NCBI RefSeq assembly: GCF_001005725.1
Contig: NZ_LBIC01000001.1
Coordinates: 956,501 to 1,020,500 of the forward strand
Source of the DNA: Sphingobium chungbukense
GTDB taxonomy: Bacteria > Pseudomonadota > Alphaproteobacteria > Sphingomonadales > Sphingomonadaceae
DNA length: 64,000 bases
Direction of reading: 5' to 3'
Shown: in pieces, positions 41,054 to 49,207 of the stretch
Position numbering within the stretch: the stretch's first letter is position 1
Layout: every line of letters starts with the position of its first letter
Position numbers and translations under genes: made by a program
The notes under the pieces: generated by a model
What the model saw: only the letters and a program-made list of their open reading frames with translations
Databases searched by the model: none
Told to the model about the DNA's origin: nothing

Positions 41054-41891
41054 TGCGATAGGCAAGCCGCCGCACGCCCTGCGTTTCGGGCGTAGGGCCG
41101 ATCTGTCCGGTCGGCAGCCGCCGACGCCGCAGCAAGGCGTTCAAACTGTGCAACTCGCCTTCCGCCACGCTGCGTTCCGACCGCCAGGTGACGGACAGGC
41201 TGACGGACACCGACGACCCGTTTTCCACGAAATGCGGCGCCTTCACCGGCACATGGATCGCGTCGCCCGGCAGCAGCGTCACCGCCGTCCCGCGATCCCG
41301 GAAAGCATCCCGCCAGTCGAGATTGCGGTGCCCACCCGCATGGAAGCTTTCGCTCTGGATCGCGGGCACCAGTTCCTCGTCGCCCGCCGGGAAGACCGTC
41401 ATGGTCTTCTGTCCCCTGATCTGGAGCAGGATATTATGTTCCGGGTCCATGTGGAAAGGCGTCACGCTTCCCGGCGAAGACAGGAAGATGAACGCCTCCC
41501 GGTGCAGCATCGGGCCGGTCCGGCGATCGACCAGCGGCGCCAGCTCGCCCAGCGCCCGGTCAAGCAGCGCGCCATAGGCGGCGTCGCTTTCCACATTCTT
41601 CAGCACCGCCCAACTGCCGTTGGTTTCTATGGTGCGGATCGTCTCGCCCAGTGTCAGCCCGTTGCCGGGCGTATCCTCCGGCCGGACGCCCAAAGGCAAT
41701 GCCCCCAGATTATATTCGACCGAGGCCGCCGGCATCCTCTCCGCCAGTTCGGCCAGGGCTTCCAACGTCAGCAGTTCATGTCCCACCAGCCCGTGGCCGA
41801 GCTTTGCCGCCTGATCCGGATAAGCCGCTGCAAAGGCGGCTCGTGCCTCGTCGGGAAAGACCGCAGCCGCAACATGACCGTGCGCGTTCAT
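41031..41891 (-). CDS. JmjC/cupin-like Fe(II) 2-oxoglutarate oxygenase
   Basis: A 286-residue protein from the ATG at 41891 (MNAHGHVAAAVFPDEARAAF), with AAGG just before it; the upstream ATG at 41957 overlaps the neighbouring gene. The cupin core shows a metal site: SVTPFHMDPEHNILLQIRGQ with HxD, and a distal histidine in AIHVPVKAPHFVENG. The extra strands LHREAFIFLSSPGS and TLLPGDAIHVP fit the JmjC-like group that hydroxylates proteins or small molecules. It is read in the same direction as the GNAT-type gene at 41902 with 10 bases between, so the two probably form a unit. Confidence 0.82.
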   Translation of the reverse strand: MNAHGHVAAAVFPDEARAAFAAAYPDQAAKLGHGLVGHELLTLEALAELAERMPAASVEYNLGALPLGVRPEDTPGNGLTLGETIRTIETNGSWAVLKNVESDAAYGALLDRALGELAPLVDRRTGPMLHREAFIFLSSPGSVTPFHMDPEHNILLQIRGQKTMTVFPAGDEELVPAIQSESFHAGGHRNLDWRDAFRDRGTAVTLLPGDAIHVPVKAPHFVENGSSVSVSLSVTWRSERSVAEGELHSLNALLRRRRLPTGQIGPTPETQGVRRLAYRIMRKLGV

Positions 41892-41901
41892 CCTTGTCCT
41901 T

Positions 41902-43029
41902 TCAGCCCTGTCCCTTGAGGCGCCGCCCCAGCGTCTCCAAGCCGTTCGCCAATGCAAAGGCGGCGTTCCGGCCCGCCCCGCGCAAGGCGATGCGATATTG
42001 GGTTATGGTCCGCCGTTCCGCCCACAGGCTGTCAATCATCGGATGATCCGCCGCCGCGCAGCTATCCATCCATTCGATGCGGGGATCGCCCTGCACCGCA
42101 TGGAGATTGGCGATTTCGATCAGCACGCCCGGCGAAAAACGCGCCAGTTGCTCGTCAAAGGCGATCTTGAACGAAAAGGCGCCTGCGCCATGGCGGAAAT
42201 TGACCAGCATGGCGATCGCGCGGCCGTCGAGGTCCATCCGCAGGAAATGCAGGCGTCCACCCTCGAATGCCGCCGCGCAGGCTGCCCGGAAGAACGCGGC
42301 ATCATCAGCCTTGCAGGCCAGGGCCGTTCCTTCCGATCCCTTCCAGCCTGACGCTTCCAGCGCCAGAAATTCGCCGCACCAACCGGCCAGCTCCGCCTCG
42401 TCGCTCAGCAACCGGCTCTCGACCGTTCCCATATCGGCCAGCCGCTTCTGCAAGCGACGCAATTCCTTGCGTTTCTTGGATCGGACATTCGTTTCCCAAT
42501 AGCTGTCGGCATCCAGATCCGATCGCAGCATCGCCCGGTCATGGCGATGGATCTCATGCCGCCCGCGCCGCTGCTCGACACAGAGCGCCTCCAGCGCCGC
42601 TGCGTTCGCCCCCGCCGCGTCCAGTCCGCGCAGATGGAGGAACCCCGGCGCCCAGGGCGCGCTGTCAAGCTGCTCCAACAAACCCCGCCAGGCCGCTACC
42701 TCGTCGCCCCGCCGGATCAACGGTGCGCCGAAGAAGCAATGGTCATGCATCCAATTGGTGACGCAGCCGATCGGCAATCGCCCATGCCGCGGCGTGACCA
42801 CGACCGGCATCAGTCCGATCAACACCCCGTCCTGCTGCGCTTCCAGCACCCGCACACCGATGTCGTCGGCCAGATGATCCAGTGCCGCGCATAGCATGTC
42901 CGGCATATAGAAGGCGTTGGGTTCCGCCGCTTCCTCCGCCAGCGCGGCCCAGCGCGTGCGCTGGGCCGGCATATAGGCGCGCGCGGCCGAAAAGGCGGGA
43001 TGGGAAGCCATGTCCATGGTGCCTGCCAT
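41902..43029 (-). CDS. BioF2/FemAB-like GNAT acyltransferase (second of two)
   Basis: A 375-residue protein. Fold landmarks are WAALAEEAAEPNAFYMPDML, CVTNWMHDHCFFGAPLI, the basic linker NVRSKKRKELRRLQKRLADMG, and the C-terminal GNAT half LHFLRMDLDGRAIAMLVNF followed by FSFKIAFDEQLARFSPGVL. It is a BioF2-like acyltransferase of the kind linked with polysaccharide loci. The start is uncertain: an in-frame TTG at 43038 and ATGs at 43029, 43017 and 43011 exist and none has a strong ribosome-binding site. It is divergent from the epimerase gene across a 214-base region. Confidence 0.82.
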   Translation of the reverse strand: MAGTMDMASHPAFSAARAYMPAQRTRWAALAEEAAEPNAFYMPDMLCAALDHLADDIGVRVLEAQQDGVLIGLMPVVVTPRHGRLPIGCVTNWMHDHCFFGAPLIRRGDEVAAWRGLLEQLDSAPWAPGFLHLRGLDAAGANAAALEALCVEQRRGRHEIHRHDRAMLRSDLDADSYWETNVRSKKRKELRRLQKRLADMGTVESRLLSDEAELAGWCGEFLALEASGWKGSEGTALACKADDAAFFRAACAAAFEGGRLHFLRMDLDGRAIAMLVNFRHGAGAFSFKIAFDEQLARFSPGVLIEIANLHAVQGDPRIEWMDSCAAADHPMIDSLWAERRTITQYRIALRGAGRNAAFALANGLETLGRRLKGQG

Positions 43030-43243
43030 AGGTGGCAATGATTAGGGAAAGGCTAATCTGCCTGCATTTTCAGAAGGATTGCCGGCCGAAGCACCGGAAA
43101 ATGCGGCTGAGGGAATGATCAATTTTTGGAACCGATGCGGGGCTTATGGGGAAAGCCCTTTACATCGCGCGTGCTATTGGTTGTGAAGCATGCAGTGGAA
43201 GGGGACCTGCGAATCCCCACGCGCAAGACAGGAACAAGGCCGC

Positions 43244-44239
43244 ATGACAATCCTCGTGACCGGTGCTGCCGGTTTCATCGGCATGGCCGTGGCGGACCGG
43301 CTGCTGTCCGACGGGCGGGCCGTGTTCGGCATCGACAATATGAACGATTATTACCCGGTTTCGCTCAAGCGCGACCGGATCGCCGCGTTGCAGGAGCGTC
43401 ATGGCGGCCTGTTCACCTTTGCCGAGCTCGACTTCGCGGACATGGATGCCTTGCAGGGCGCGCTGCACGATCATCCCATCGATGCGATCATCCATCTGGG
43501 TGCGCAGGCGGGCGTGCGCTATTCGCTCATCAATCCCCACGCCTATGTCCGCTCCAATCTGGCGGGTCATGTCAACATGTTGGAAGTCGCGCGTGAGCGG
43601 CGGGTGCGGCATCTGGTCTACGCCTCTTCCTCCTCGGTCTACGGCGGCAACGACACGCTGCCCTTCCGGGTCGAGGACCGGGCGGACCATCCCGTCTCGC
43701 TCTATGCAGCGACCAAGCGGGCGGACGAGTTGATGAGCGAGACCTACGCCCATCTCTTCCGCATCCCGATGACGGGCCTCCGCTTCTTCACCGTCTATGG
43801 TCCCTGGGGGCGGCCGGACATGGCGATGTGGATCTTCACCTCCAAGATCCTCTCCGGCCAGCCGATCCCGGTCTTCAACCACGGCCGGATGCAGCGCGAC
43901 TTCACCTATATTGACGATATCGTGAGCGGCGTGGTCGGCTGCCTCGACCATGCGCCGGAGGATGATGGCGCGCCCAAGGCCGGTGGCAGTCGATCGCCCC
44001 ATCGGCTCTACAATATCGGGAACAACCGGCCAGAGGAACTGATGCACCTCATCGCCATTCTGGAGGAAGCCTGCGGCCGGAAGGCTGAGATCGACTTCCA
44101 GCCGATGCAGCCGGGTGACGTGCCCGCAACCTATGCTGATATCAGCGCGATCGCCCAGGACATCGGTTTCGCACCGACCACGGGGATCGAGATCGGAGTG
44201 CCGCGTTTCGTGGAGTGGTATCGCGCCTATCACGGCTGA
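43244..44239 (+). CDS. UDP-glucuronate 4-epimerase-like NAD-dependent epimerase
   Basis: A 331-residue short-chain dehydrogenase/reductase of the extended type. The ATG at 43244 is chosen: AGGA lies upstream and the protein begins MTILVTGAAGFIGMAVADRL with the NAD-binding GxxGxxG at once. The active site has the serine region LVYASSSSVYGGN and the tyrosine-lysine pair in LYAATK. RFFTVYGPWGRPDMAMWIFTSKIL is characteristic of UDP-glucuronate 4-epimerases, which supply UDP-galacturonate for surface polysaccharides. It heads the KDO-related gene group and is divergent from the acyltransferase gene. Confidence 0.92.
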   Translation: MTILVTGAAGFIGMAVADRLLSDGRAVFGIDNMNDYYPVSLKRDRIAALQERHGGLFTFAELDFADMDALQGALHDHPIDAIIHLGAQAGVRYSLINPHAYVRSNLAGHVNMLEVARERRVRHLVYASSSSVYGGNDTLPFRVEDRADHPVSLYAATKRADELMSETYAHLFRIPMTGLRFFTVYGPWGRPDMAMWIFTSKILSGQPIPVFNHGRMQRDFTYIDDIVSGVVGCLDHAPEDDGAPKAGGSRSPHRLYNIGNNRPEELMHLIAILEEACGRKAEIDFQPMQPGDVPATYADISAIAQDIGFAPTTGIEIGVPRFVEWYRAYHG

Positions 44240-44539
44240 AGGACGAGCGCCAAGAACCGGATTGGAGCCAAAAGGTTCCGCAGTTCACCGTCGATTTCCG
44301 TGATTGGTCGCTTTTTTGTCCATTGTGGTATGAAATACCCGTAAAAGTTGGTTCGCACCTGCGAAAGCGTTTGCCAGAACTGGGGGAAGATGCCTATCCA
44401 TCATGCCCGGGTTCCGGCTCATTCAGGCCGGTCGGGTCGCGGAACGAAAATAGGGCGGTGCACCGTGGGGCGGTGGTCCGTCGCCATGATCGTCAGCAGC
44501 GCAAAGCGGCGGCGATATATGGAATAAAAGGGCTTACGC
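44240..44539 (+). other. Intergenic region before arabinose-5-phosphate isomerase gene
   Basis: 300 bases with no gene that I can support on either strand. The part around 44300-44345 is AT-richer than its surroundings and includes a TTTTTT run and TATGAAAT, a place where a promoter for the downstream KDO genes would fit. The ribosome-binding site AAAAGGG of the next gene is at its right edge. Confidence 0.4.
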
Positions 44540-45547
44540 GTGTCGACAGTATCGAAAATCGTGCCATTCGGTTCGGGCGGGCGCATCGCAGAAAGTGCAC
44601 GCCGTACCTTATCCATTGCGGCGGAGGGGCTGAACGCCCTCGAAGATAAGTTCACCGATCGCGAATTTGCCGCGACCTTCCTGCGTCTGGTCGGCCTTGT
44701 CATGAATGTCCGTGGCCGCGTGATCGTCACCGGCATGGGCAAGAGCGGTATCGTCGCGCGGAAGATGACGGCGACGCTGACTTCCACCGGCACACCGGCC
44801 ATCTTCCTCCACCCGGCCGACGCGGGTCATGGCGATCTGGGCATGGTGACGCCGGACGACGTCGTGCTGATGCTCTCCCATTCCGGCGAGTCCCACGAAT
44901 TGGGACCCATCATCCAATATTGCAAGCGCTTCGCCATACCGCTGCTGGCGATGACCGCGCGGGCGGAGAGCACGGTTGCCGCGGCGTCGGACATTTGCGT
45001 CCTGATGCCCAACGTGAAGGAAGCCTGCCCCAATTCGCTGGCGCCGACGACCTCGACCACGATCCAGATGGCCTTTGGCGACGCGCTGGCCATCGCCCTG
45101 ATGGAGATGCGGGGCTTTTCAGCGGACGATTTCCACACATTCCATCCCAATGGCCGGCTGGGCGCGCAATTGATCAAGGTACGCGAACTCATGGCCTCGG
45201 GAGGTGAGGTGCCTCGTGTCCAGGAGGATGCCTCGCTGCTGGACGCCACCATCGAAATGACCCGTGCCCGGCTCGGCGGCACCGCGGTCGTCAATGGCCG
45301 GGGCGAACTGATCGGCGCCTTCACCGACGGCGATCTGCGCCGCACCGTCACCGGGACGCGGCACATGAACGAGCCGGTCGGGCGTTACATGACTGAATCC
45401 CCGCTCTCGGTCGGGCCGGAGGAACTGGCGTCCGAAGCGCTTCGACTGATGCACGACCATAATATCACCCTGCTTTTCGTGTGCGAAAAGGAACGGCTGG
45501 TCGGGGCTATCCATATGCATGATCTGCTGCACGCAGGCGTCGCCTGA
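44540..45547 (+). CDS. kpsF: D-arabinose-5-phosphate isomerase (KpsF/KdsD/GutQ type)
   Basis: Converts ribulose 5-phosphate to arabinose 5-phosphate, the first committed step toward KDO. The 335-residue protein starts at GTG (44540) with AAAAGGG upstream. The sugar isomerase (SIS) domain covers about residues 45-185, with GRVIVTGMGKSGIVARKMTATLTSTG, VLMLSHSGES and PTTSTTIQMAFGDALA. Two CBS domains follow (about 205-265 and 270-335), seen in TAVVNGRGELIGAFTDGDLRR and LFVCEKERLVGAIHMHDLL. The stop overlaps the kdsB start, so the two are coupled. Confidence 0.95.
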   Translation: MSTVSKIVPFGSGGRIAESARRTLSIAAEGLNALEDKFTDREFAATFLRLVGLVMNVRGRVIVTGMGKSGIVARKMTATLTSTGTPAIFLHPADAGHGDLGMVTPDDVVLMLSHSGESHELGPIIQYCKRFAIPLLAMTARAESTVAAASDICVLMPNVKEACPNSLAPTTSTTIQMAFGDALAIALMEMRGFSADDFHTFHPNGRLGAQLIKVRELMASGGEVPRVQEDASLLDATIEMTRARLGGTAVVNGRGELIGAFTDGDLRRTVTGTRHMNEPVGRYMTESPLSVGPEELASEALRLMHDHNITLLFVCEKERLVGAIHMHDLLHAGVA

Positions 45548-46362
45548 GCATAGCGGTCGTCATTCCCGCGCGAGCAGGGTCGTCCCGTCTGCCGCGCAAG
45601 CCGCTGCGCCTGATTGCGGGGCGGACGCTGCTGCATCGGACCATAGCCATGGCGCGCGCCGCCACTGCCGGTTTGTCCGACGCGCAACTGGTGGTGGCGA
45701 CGGACGATGAGGCCATCGCGGCCCATGCGCGGGAGGCCGGTTGCGAGGCGGCAATGACCGACAGTGATATTGCCACCGGCTCCGGCCGGGCGCTGGCGGC
45801 GGCACGCCAATGCGCGACGCCGCCCCGATATGTCGTCAATCTGCAAGGAGACTCGCCTTTTCAGCCGGAGGGCGCACTGCGCGCCGTCATCGCGTCGCTG
45901 GAGGAGGGGGCAGAGGTGGCGACGCCGGTGATTGCGCTTGACTGGCCGGCGCTCGATGCCTTGCGCACGCACAAGATCCGCTCGCCCTTCAGCGGCACGA
46001 CCTGCGCCCGCGCGCCCGATGGACGTGCTCTGTGGTTTTCGAAAAATATCATCCCCGCCATCCGCAACGAGGAGGCCTTGCGCCAGAGCCAGCCGCTTTC
46101 GCCTGTCTGGCGGCATGTCGGCCTTTATGGCTACACGCTTGATGCGCTGGCGCGTTTCGAAGCCACGCCGCCTTCCACCCTCGAAAATCTGGAGGGGTTG
46201 GAACAACTGCGCCTGCTGGAACTCGGTATCCCCGTCACGACGGTTCCCGTAGAGCCGCCACGTTTCGACAGTTCCGGCATCGACACGGAAGCCGACATCA
46301 CCCGTGTGGAGGCGTTGATCGCGGTCCATGGCGATCCGACTCCGCCCCTCCAGCCATGCTAG
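45544..46362 (+). CDS. kdsB: CMP-KDO synthetase (3-deoxy-manno-octulosonate cytidylyltransferase)
   Basis: Activates KDO with CTP. The essential N-terminal motif IAVVIPARAGSSRLPRKPL is encoded from 45550 and lies upstream of the first ATG (45649), so that ATG cannot be the start. Between the in-frame stop at 45520 and the motif there is no ATG, GTG or TTG. The only near-cognate candidates are CTG at 45544, overlapping the kpsF stop as CTGA and spaced six bases after an AGG, and ATA at 45550. CTG gives 272 residues. Other family blocks are VVNLQGDSPFQPE, WFSKNIIPAIR and HVGLYGYTLDAL. Confidence 0.92.
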   Translation: MSIAVVIPARAGSSRLPRKPLRLIAGRTLLHRTIAMARAATAGLSDAQLVVATDDEAIAAHAREAGCEAAMTDSDIATGSGRALAAARQCATPPRYVVNLQGDSPFQPEGALRAVIASLEEGAEVATPVIALDWPALDALRTHKIRSPFSGTTCARAPDGRALWFSKNIIPAIRNEEALRQSQPLSPVWRHVGLYGYTLDALARFEATPPSTLENLEGLEQLRLLELGIPVTTVPVEPPRFDSSGIDTEADITRVEALIAVHGDPTPPLQPC

Positions 46363-46958
46363 ACATGCGCCGCGTCTTCATCATTCGCCATGGCAACACA
46401 TTCGAAAGCAGCGCCGAGGCTTGTCGTATCGGCGCTGGGACGGATATCCCCCTGGTGGAGAGCGGCAGGGTCCAGGCCGATCGCCTCGGCCAGCATTTCG
46501 CTGCTCGCGCACTTCCCATCCGTCGTCTCCACATCAGCCCCCTTCTTCGGGCAAGGGAAACCGCCGATCGCATCGCCGCTGCCACCGGCAAGTCCATCGA
46601 TGGCGCGCTTCCCTGGCTCAACGAGATCGATCACGGCCCTGATGAAGGACGGCCGGAGGCGGAAGTGCTTGCCCGCCTGGGGTCCGGAGCCCTGGCCGAT
46701 TGGGATGAGAAGGCGATGGCGCCACATGGCTGGACAGTGGACGCCGAAGCCCGGATTGCCGCCTGGAAAGACTGGTTCGCGCAAGCGGGAGAGGGAACCG
46801 AACTGCTCGTCACCAGCAACGGCGCGGCCCGTTTCGCACTGCTTGCGCTGGGCCTGCCGCTTGCTTCGCTCAAACTGCGCACGGGGGCTTTTGGCGAGGT
46901 GGCGATTGACGAAGCAGGCAGGCCTCAGCTTGTCGGTTGGGATCAACGCCCTGAATAG
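46356..46958 (+). CDS. Histidine phosphatase superfamily-like protein
   Basis: A 200-residue protein overlapping the kdsB end by seven bases (a second ATG lies at 46365). It starts with the superfamily signature FIIRHGNTFES (H12 in RHG), then the conserved arginine in SPLLRARETADRI and the acid donor region WLNEIDHG. The final catalytic histidine, usually in a SHGG motif, is replaced by asparagine in LLVTSNGAARF (N155). The overlap suggests a job linked to KDO or phosphosugar metabolism, perhaps a phosphatase of the pathway or a non-catalytic relative. No reaction is assigned. Confidence 0.85.
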   Translation: MLDMRRVFIIRHGNTFESSAEACRIGAGTDIPLVESGRVQADRLGQHFAARALPIRRLHISPLLRARETADRIAAATGKSIDGALPWLNEIDHGPDEGRPEAEVLARLGSGALADWDEKAMAPHGWTVDAEARIAAWKDWFAQAGEGTELLVTSNGAARFALLALGLPLASLKLRTGAFGEVAIDEAGRPQLVGWDQRPE

Positions 46959-46999
46959 CCGTCCGGGTGAACGCCACTTCTGACCAAAAAACGGATGGC

Positions 47000-48367
47000 T
47001 CAGGCCGGCAGAACCAGACTGGCCTCCAAACCGCCTTGCGGCCGATTGGCGAGCCGCAAGGCGCCGCCATGTTCGGTCATGATCGCCCGGACCAGTGCAA
47101 GTCCCAGGCCCGCGCCCCCCGTTTCCCGGTTGCGTGAGCCCTCCAGCCGGGTGAAGGGTTCCATCATCTCCTCCATCCGATCCTCGGATATGCCGGGCCC
47201 TTCATCGGCGACGATCAACCGGATCATGCTGTCGCCATGTTCGACCGAAACATGCGCCCGTTCGCCATAGACGATGGCATTCTCGATCAGATTGCGCAGC
47301 GCCCGGCGAATCTGCTGCGGGCGTACAGTGGCGACCGCGCGTTCATTGTCGGCCAGTTCGACCGGCGACCCCAGTTCCAGAAAATCCTCCACGACCGCAT
47401 CGGCCAGCGCCGACAGGTCCACCTTCTGCCGCGCCTCGCTGCTGCGGCCCGCCCGGGCCAGCGACAATATATCCTCCAGCATCCGATTCATTTCGTCGAT
47501 GGTTTCGGACATGCGGGCGCGTTCGCCTTCATCCTCGACCGATTCGGTGCGTACTCTGAGCGACGCCAGCGGTGTTCGCAGATCATGGCCGATCGCGCCC
47601 AGCATCCGGTCCTTCTCATTCAACATCGCGAAGATGCGGCTGCGCATCGCATTGAACGCCGTGGTAAGCTGGCGTACATCGCCCGGCCCGCGTTCCTCCA
47701 CCGGATCGGCGGAGCCGGTGCGGGCGAATTGTTCTGCGGAGCGGGTCAGTTGTCGCAGCGGCCGCGCCAGCCTGCGCCCCACCCAGAGCAGAGGGACGAG
47801 TACGATGGCGTAGAGGATCAACGTCTGACCCACCAGCCAGCCGCCAAAGCGTGGCTGCCGTGCGCCGATTCGGCTTTGCGTCATGGCCCATTTGCCCGGT
47901 TCATATTCCGCGACCATCACCAGTCGCGCCATGCGCATATCATGCGGTCTTTCGCCCGCCGCGCGCAGACGGAAATTGTCCCAACGGCGCATGGGCAGGG
48001 GCTGGCTTTCCTCCACCACGCGAACGGAGCGAATCGTCAGGCCGATATCAGCGAACATCGCTGTCGCGCGCCGCTCCACGTCCGGCCGCGGCATACCCTG
48101 CAAGGCGGGCGCCTGCGTCAGAAACTGCACGCGGCGGCGGTCGCCATCCTCCCCGCTGCGCCTGTTCGGGCGATTGTCCAGCGCATCGACGATCCGATAG
48201 ACGCCCGGCGCCGTCTGCGCCGTCAACTCTATCCGCGTCCGTTCGCGCAGCAGCAGGGCGAAGTTGATCGCCTGCGCCACGAACAGCGCAATCGCCACCA
48301 GGATGATGATCTGCGCGACGAGCCCCTGTGGCCAGAGGCGAAGGCGCTTCAAAGCCTTCGCCATCAT
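47000..48367 (-). CDS. Sensor histidine kinase
   Basis: A 455-residue two-component kinase. The ATG at 48367 overlaps the response regulator stop (ATGA). Two membrane spans (about 17-40 and 177-197) enclose a periplasmic sensor of 135 residues with no recognised ligand fold. A HAMP segment follows (about 198-252, RRLARPLRQLTRSAEQFA). Then come the phosphoacceptor H261 in IGHDLRTPLASLR, the N-box RNLIENAIVYG, and ATP loops DEGPGI and GGAGLGLALVRAI. Its partner is encoded just upstream. The layout is close to the EnvZ group. The signal is unknown; an EF-hand protein gene precedes the pair. Confidence 0.95.
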   Translation of the reverse strand: MMAKALKRLRLWPQGLVAQIIILVAIALFVAQAINFALLLRERTRIELTAQTAPGVYRIVDALDNRPNRRSGEDGDRRRVQFLTQAPALQGMPRPDVERRATAMFADIGLTIRSVRVVEESQPLPMRRWDNFRLRAAGERPHDMRMARLVMVAEYEPGKWAMTQSRIGARQPRFGGWLVGQTLILYAIVLVPLLWVGRRLARPLRQLTRSAEQFARTGSADPVEERGPGDVRQLTTAFNAMRSRIFAMLNEKDRMLGAIGHDLRTPLASLRVRTESVEDEGERARMSETIDEMNRMLEDILSLARAGRSSEARQKVDLSALADAVVEDFLELGSPVELADNERAVATVRPQQIRRALRNLIENAIVYGERAHVSVEHGDSMIRLIVADEGPGISEDRMEEMMEPFTRLEGSRNRETGGAGLGLALVRAIMTEHGGALRLANRPQGGLEASLVLPA

Positions 48368-49083
48368 AATTTGCGGACATCGGCGGACAGGGTGTAGCCG
48401 CCGCCCCATACGGTCTTGATCAGCGTCGGGGCCTTGGGATCGGGTTCGATCTTCTTGCGCAGCCTGCTTATCTGGTTGTCGATCGCGCGGTCGAAGGCAT
48501 TGGCCTCTCGCCCTTGGGTGATGTCGAGCAGCTGGTCGCGGCTCAGCACCTGATTGGGGCGCGTGGTAAAGGCCAGCATCAGATTATATTCGGCGGTCGA
48601 CAGCGGTAGCGACACACCTTCGCTATCGACCAGCGTGCGTTCCTGCGTCTTGAGAAGCCATCCGGCAAAGGCATAGGTTGCGCCGTCCGGTGCCGTGACG
48701 CGTTGACCCCCGGTGGCGACGCGGCGGAAGATCACCTTGATCCGCGCCACCAGCTCGCGGGGGGAGAAGGGCTTCAGCACATAATCGTCGGCGCCCATTT
48801 CCAACCCGACGATGCGGTCCGTCTCTTCCGATTTCGCGGTGAGCAGGATGACCGGAATCTCGCTGGTTTCGCGGATATGCCGGCACAGCGACAGCCCATC
48901 CTCGCCGGGCATCATGATGTCCAGCACAACCAGATCGATCGCGTTGGCGTTCAATCGTATCCGCGCCTCGGCCGCATTTTCGACTGCCGTGACACGAAAG
49001 CCGTTGCGCACGAGATATTGTGCCAGCGGCTCGCGGATCGAGCGCTCGTCGTCGACGAGCAGCAGATGGGGACGTTCGCTCAT
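48364..49083 (-). CDS. OmpR-family response regulator
   Basis: A 239-residue transcription factor. The receiver domain (residues 1-120) has the acidic pair LLLVDDE, phosphoacceptor D55 in LVVLDIMMPGEDG, T82 in LLTAKS and K104 in YVLKPFSPREL. The C-terminal winged-helix DNA-binding domain runs from about 135 to 235, with LPLSTAEYNLMLAFTTRPNQVLSRDQLLD and FDRAIDNQISRLRKKIE. It overlaps the kinase gene start by four bases. The target genes cannot be read from the window; the EF-hand gene 124 bases upstream on the same strand is a natural candidate. Confidence 0.97.
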   Translation of the reverse strand: MSERPHLLLVDDERSIREPLAQYLVRNGFRVTAVENAAEARIRLNANAIDLVVLDIMMPGEDGLSLCRHIRETSEIPVILLTAKSEETDRIVGLEMGADDYVLKPFSPRELVARIKVIFRRVATGGQRVTAPDGATYAFAGWLLKTQERTLVDSEGVSLPLSTAEYNLMLAFTTRPNQVLSRDQLLDITQGREANAFDRAIDNQISRLRKKIEPDPKAPTLIKTVWGGGYTLSADVRKL

Positions 49084-49207
49084 GTTCGGCTTCTTGCCAT
49101 GGCTTTGGGTGGGTTGGAAGGGCGAAGGTCCGGCCTTCGCCCTTCACGTCACTGCGGGCGCGCTGTGGGAAGGGGGAGGGATTGTCGCGCGCCGGCAGAG
49201 GTTCGCT

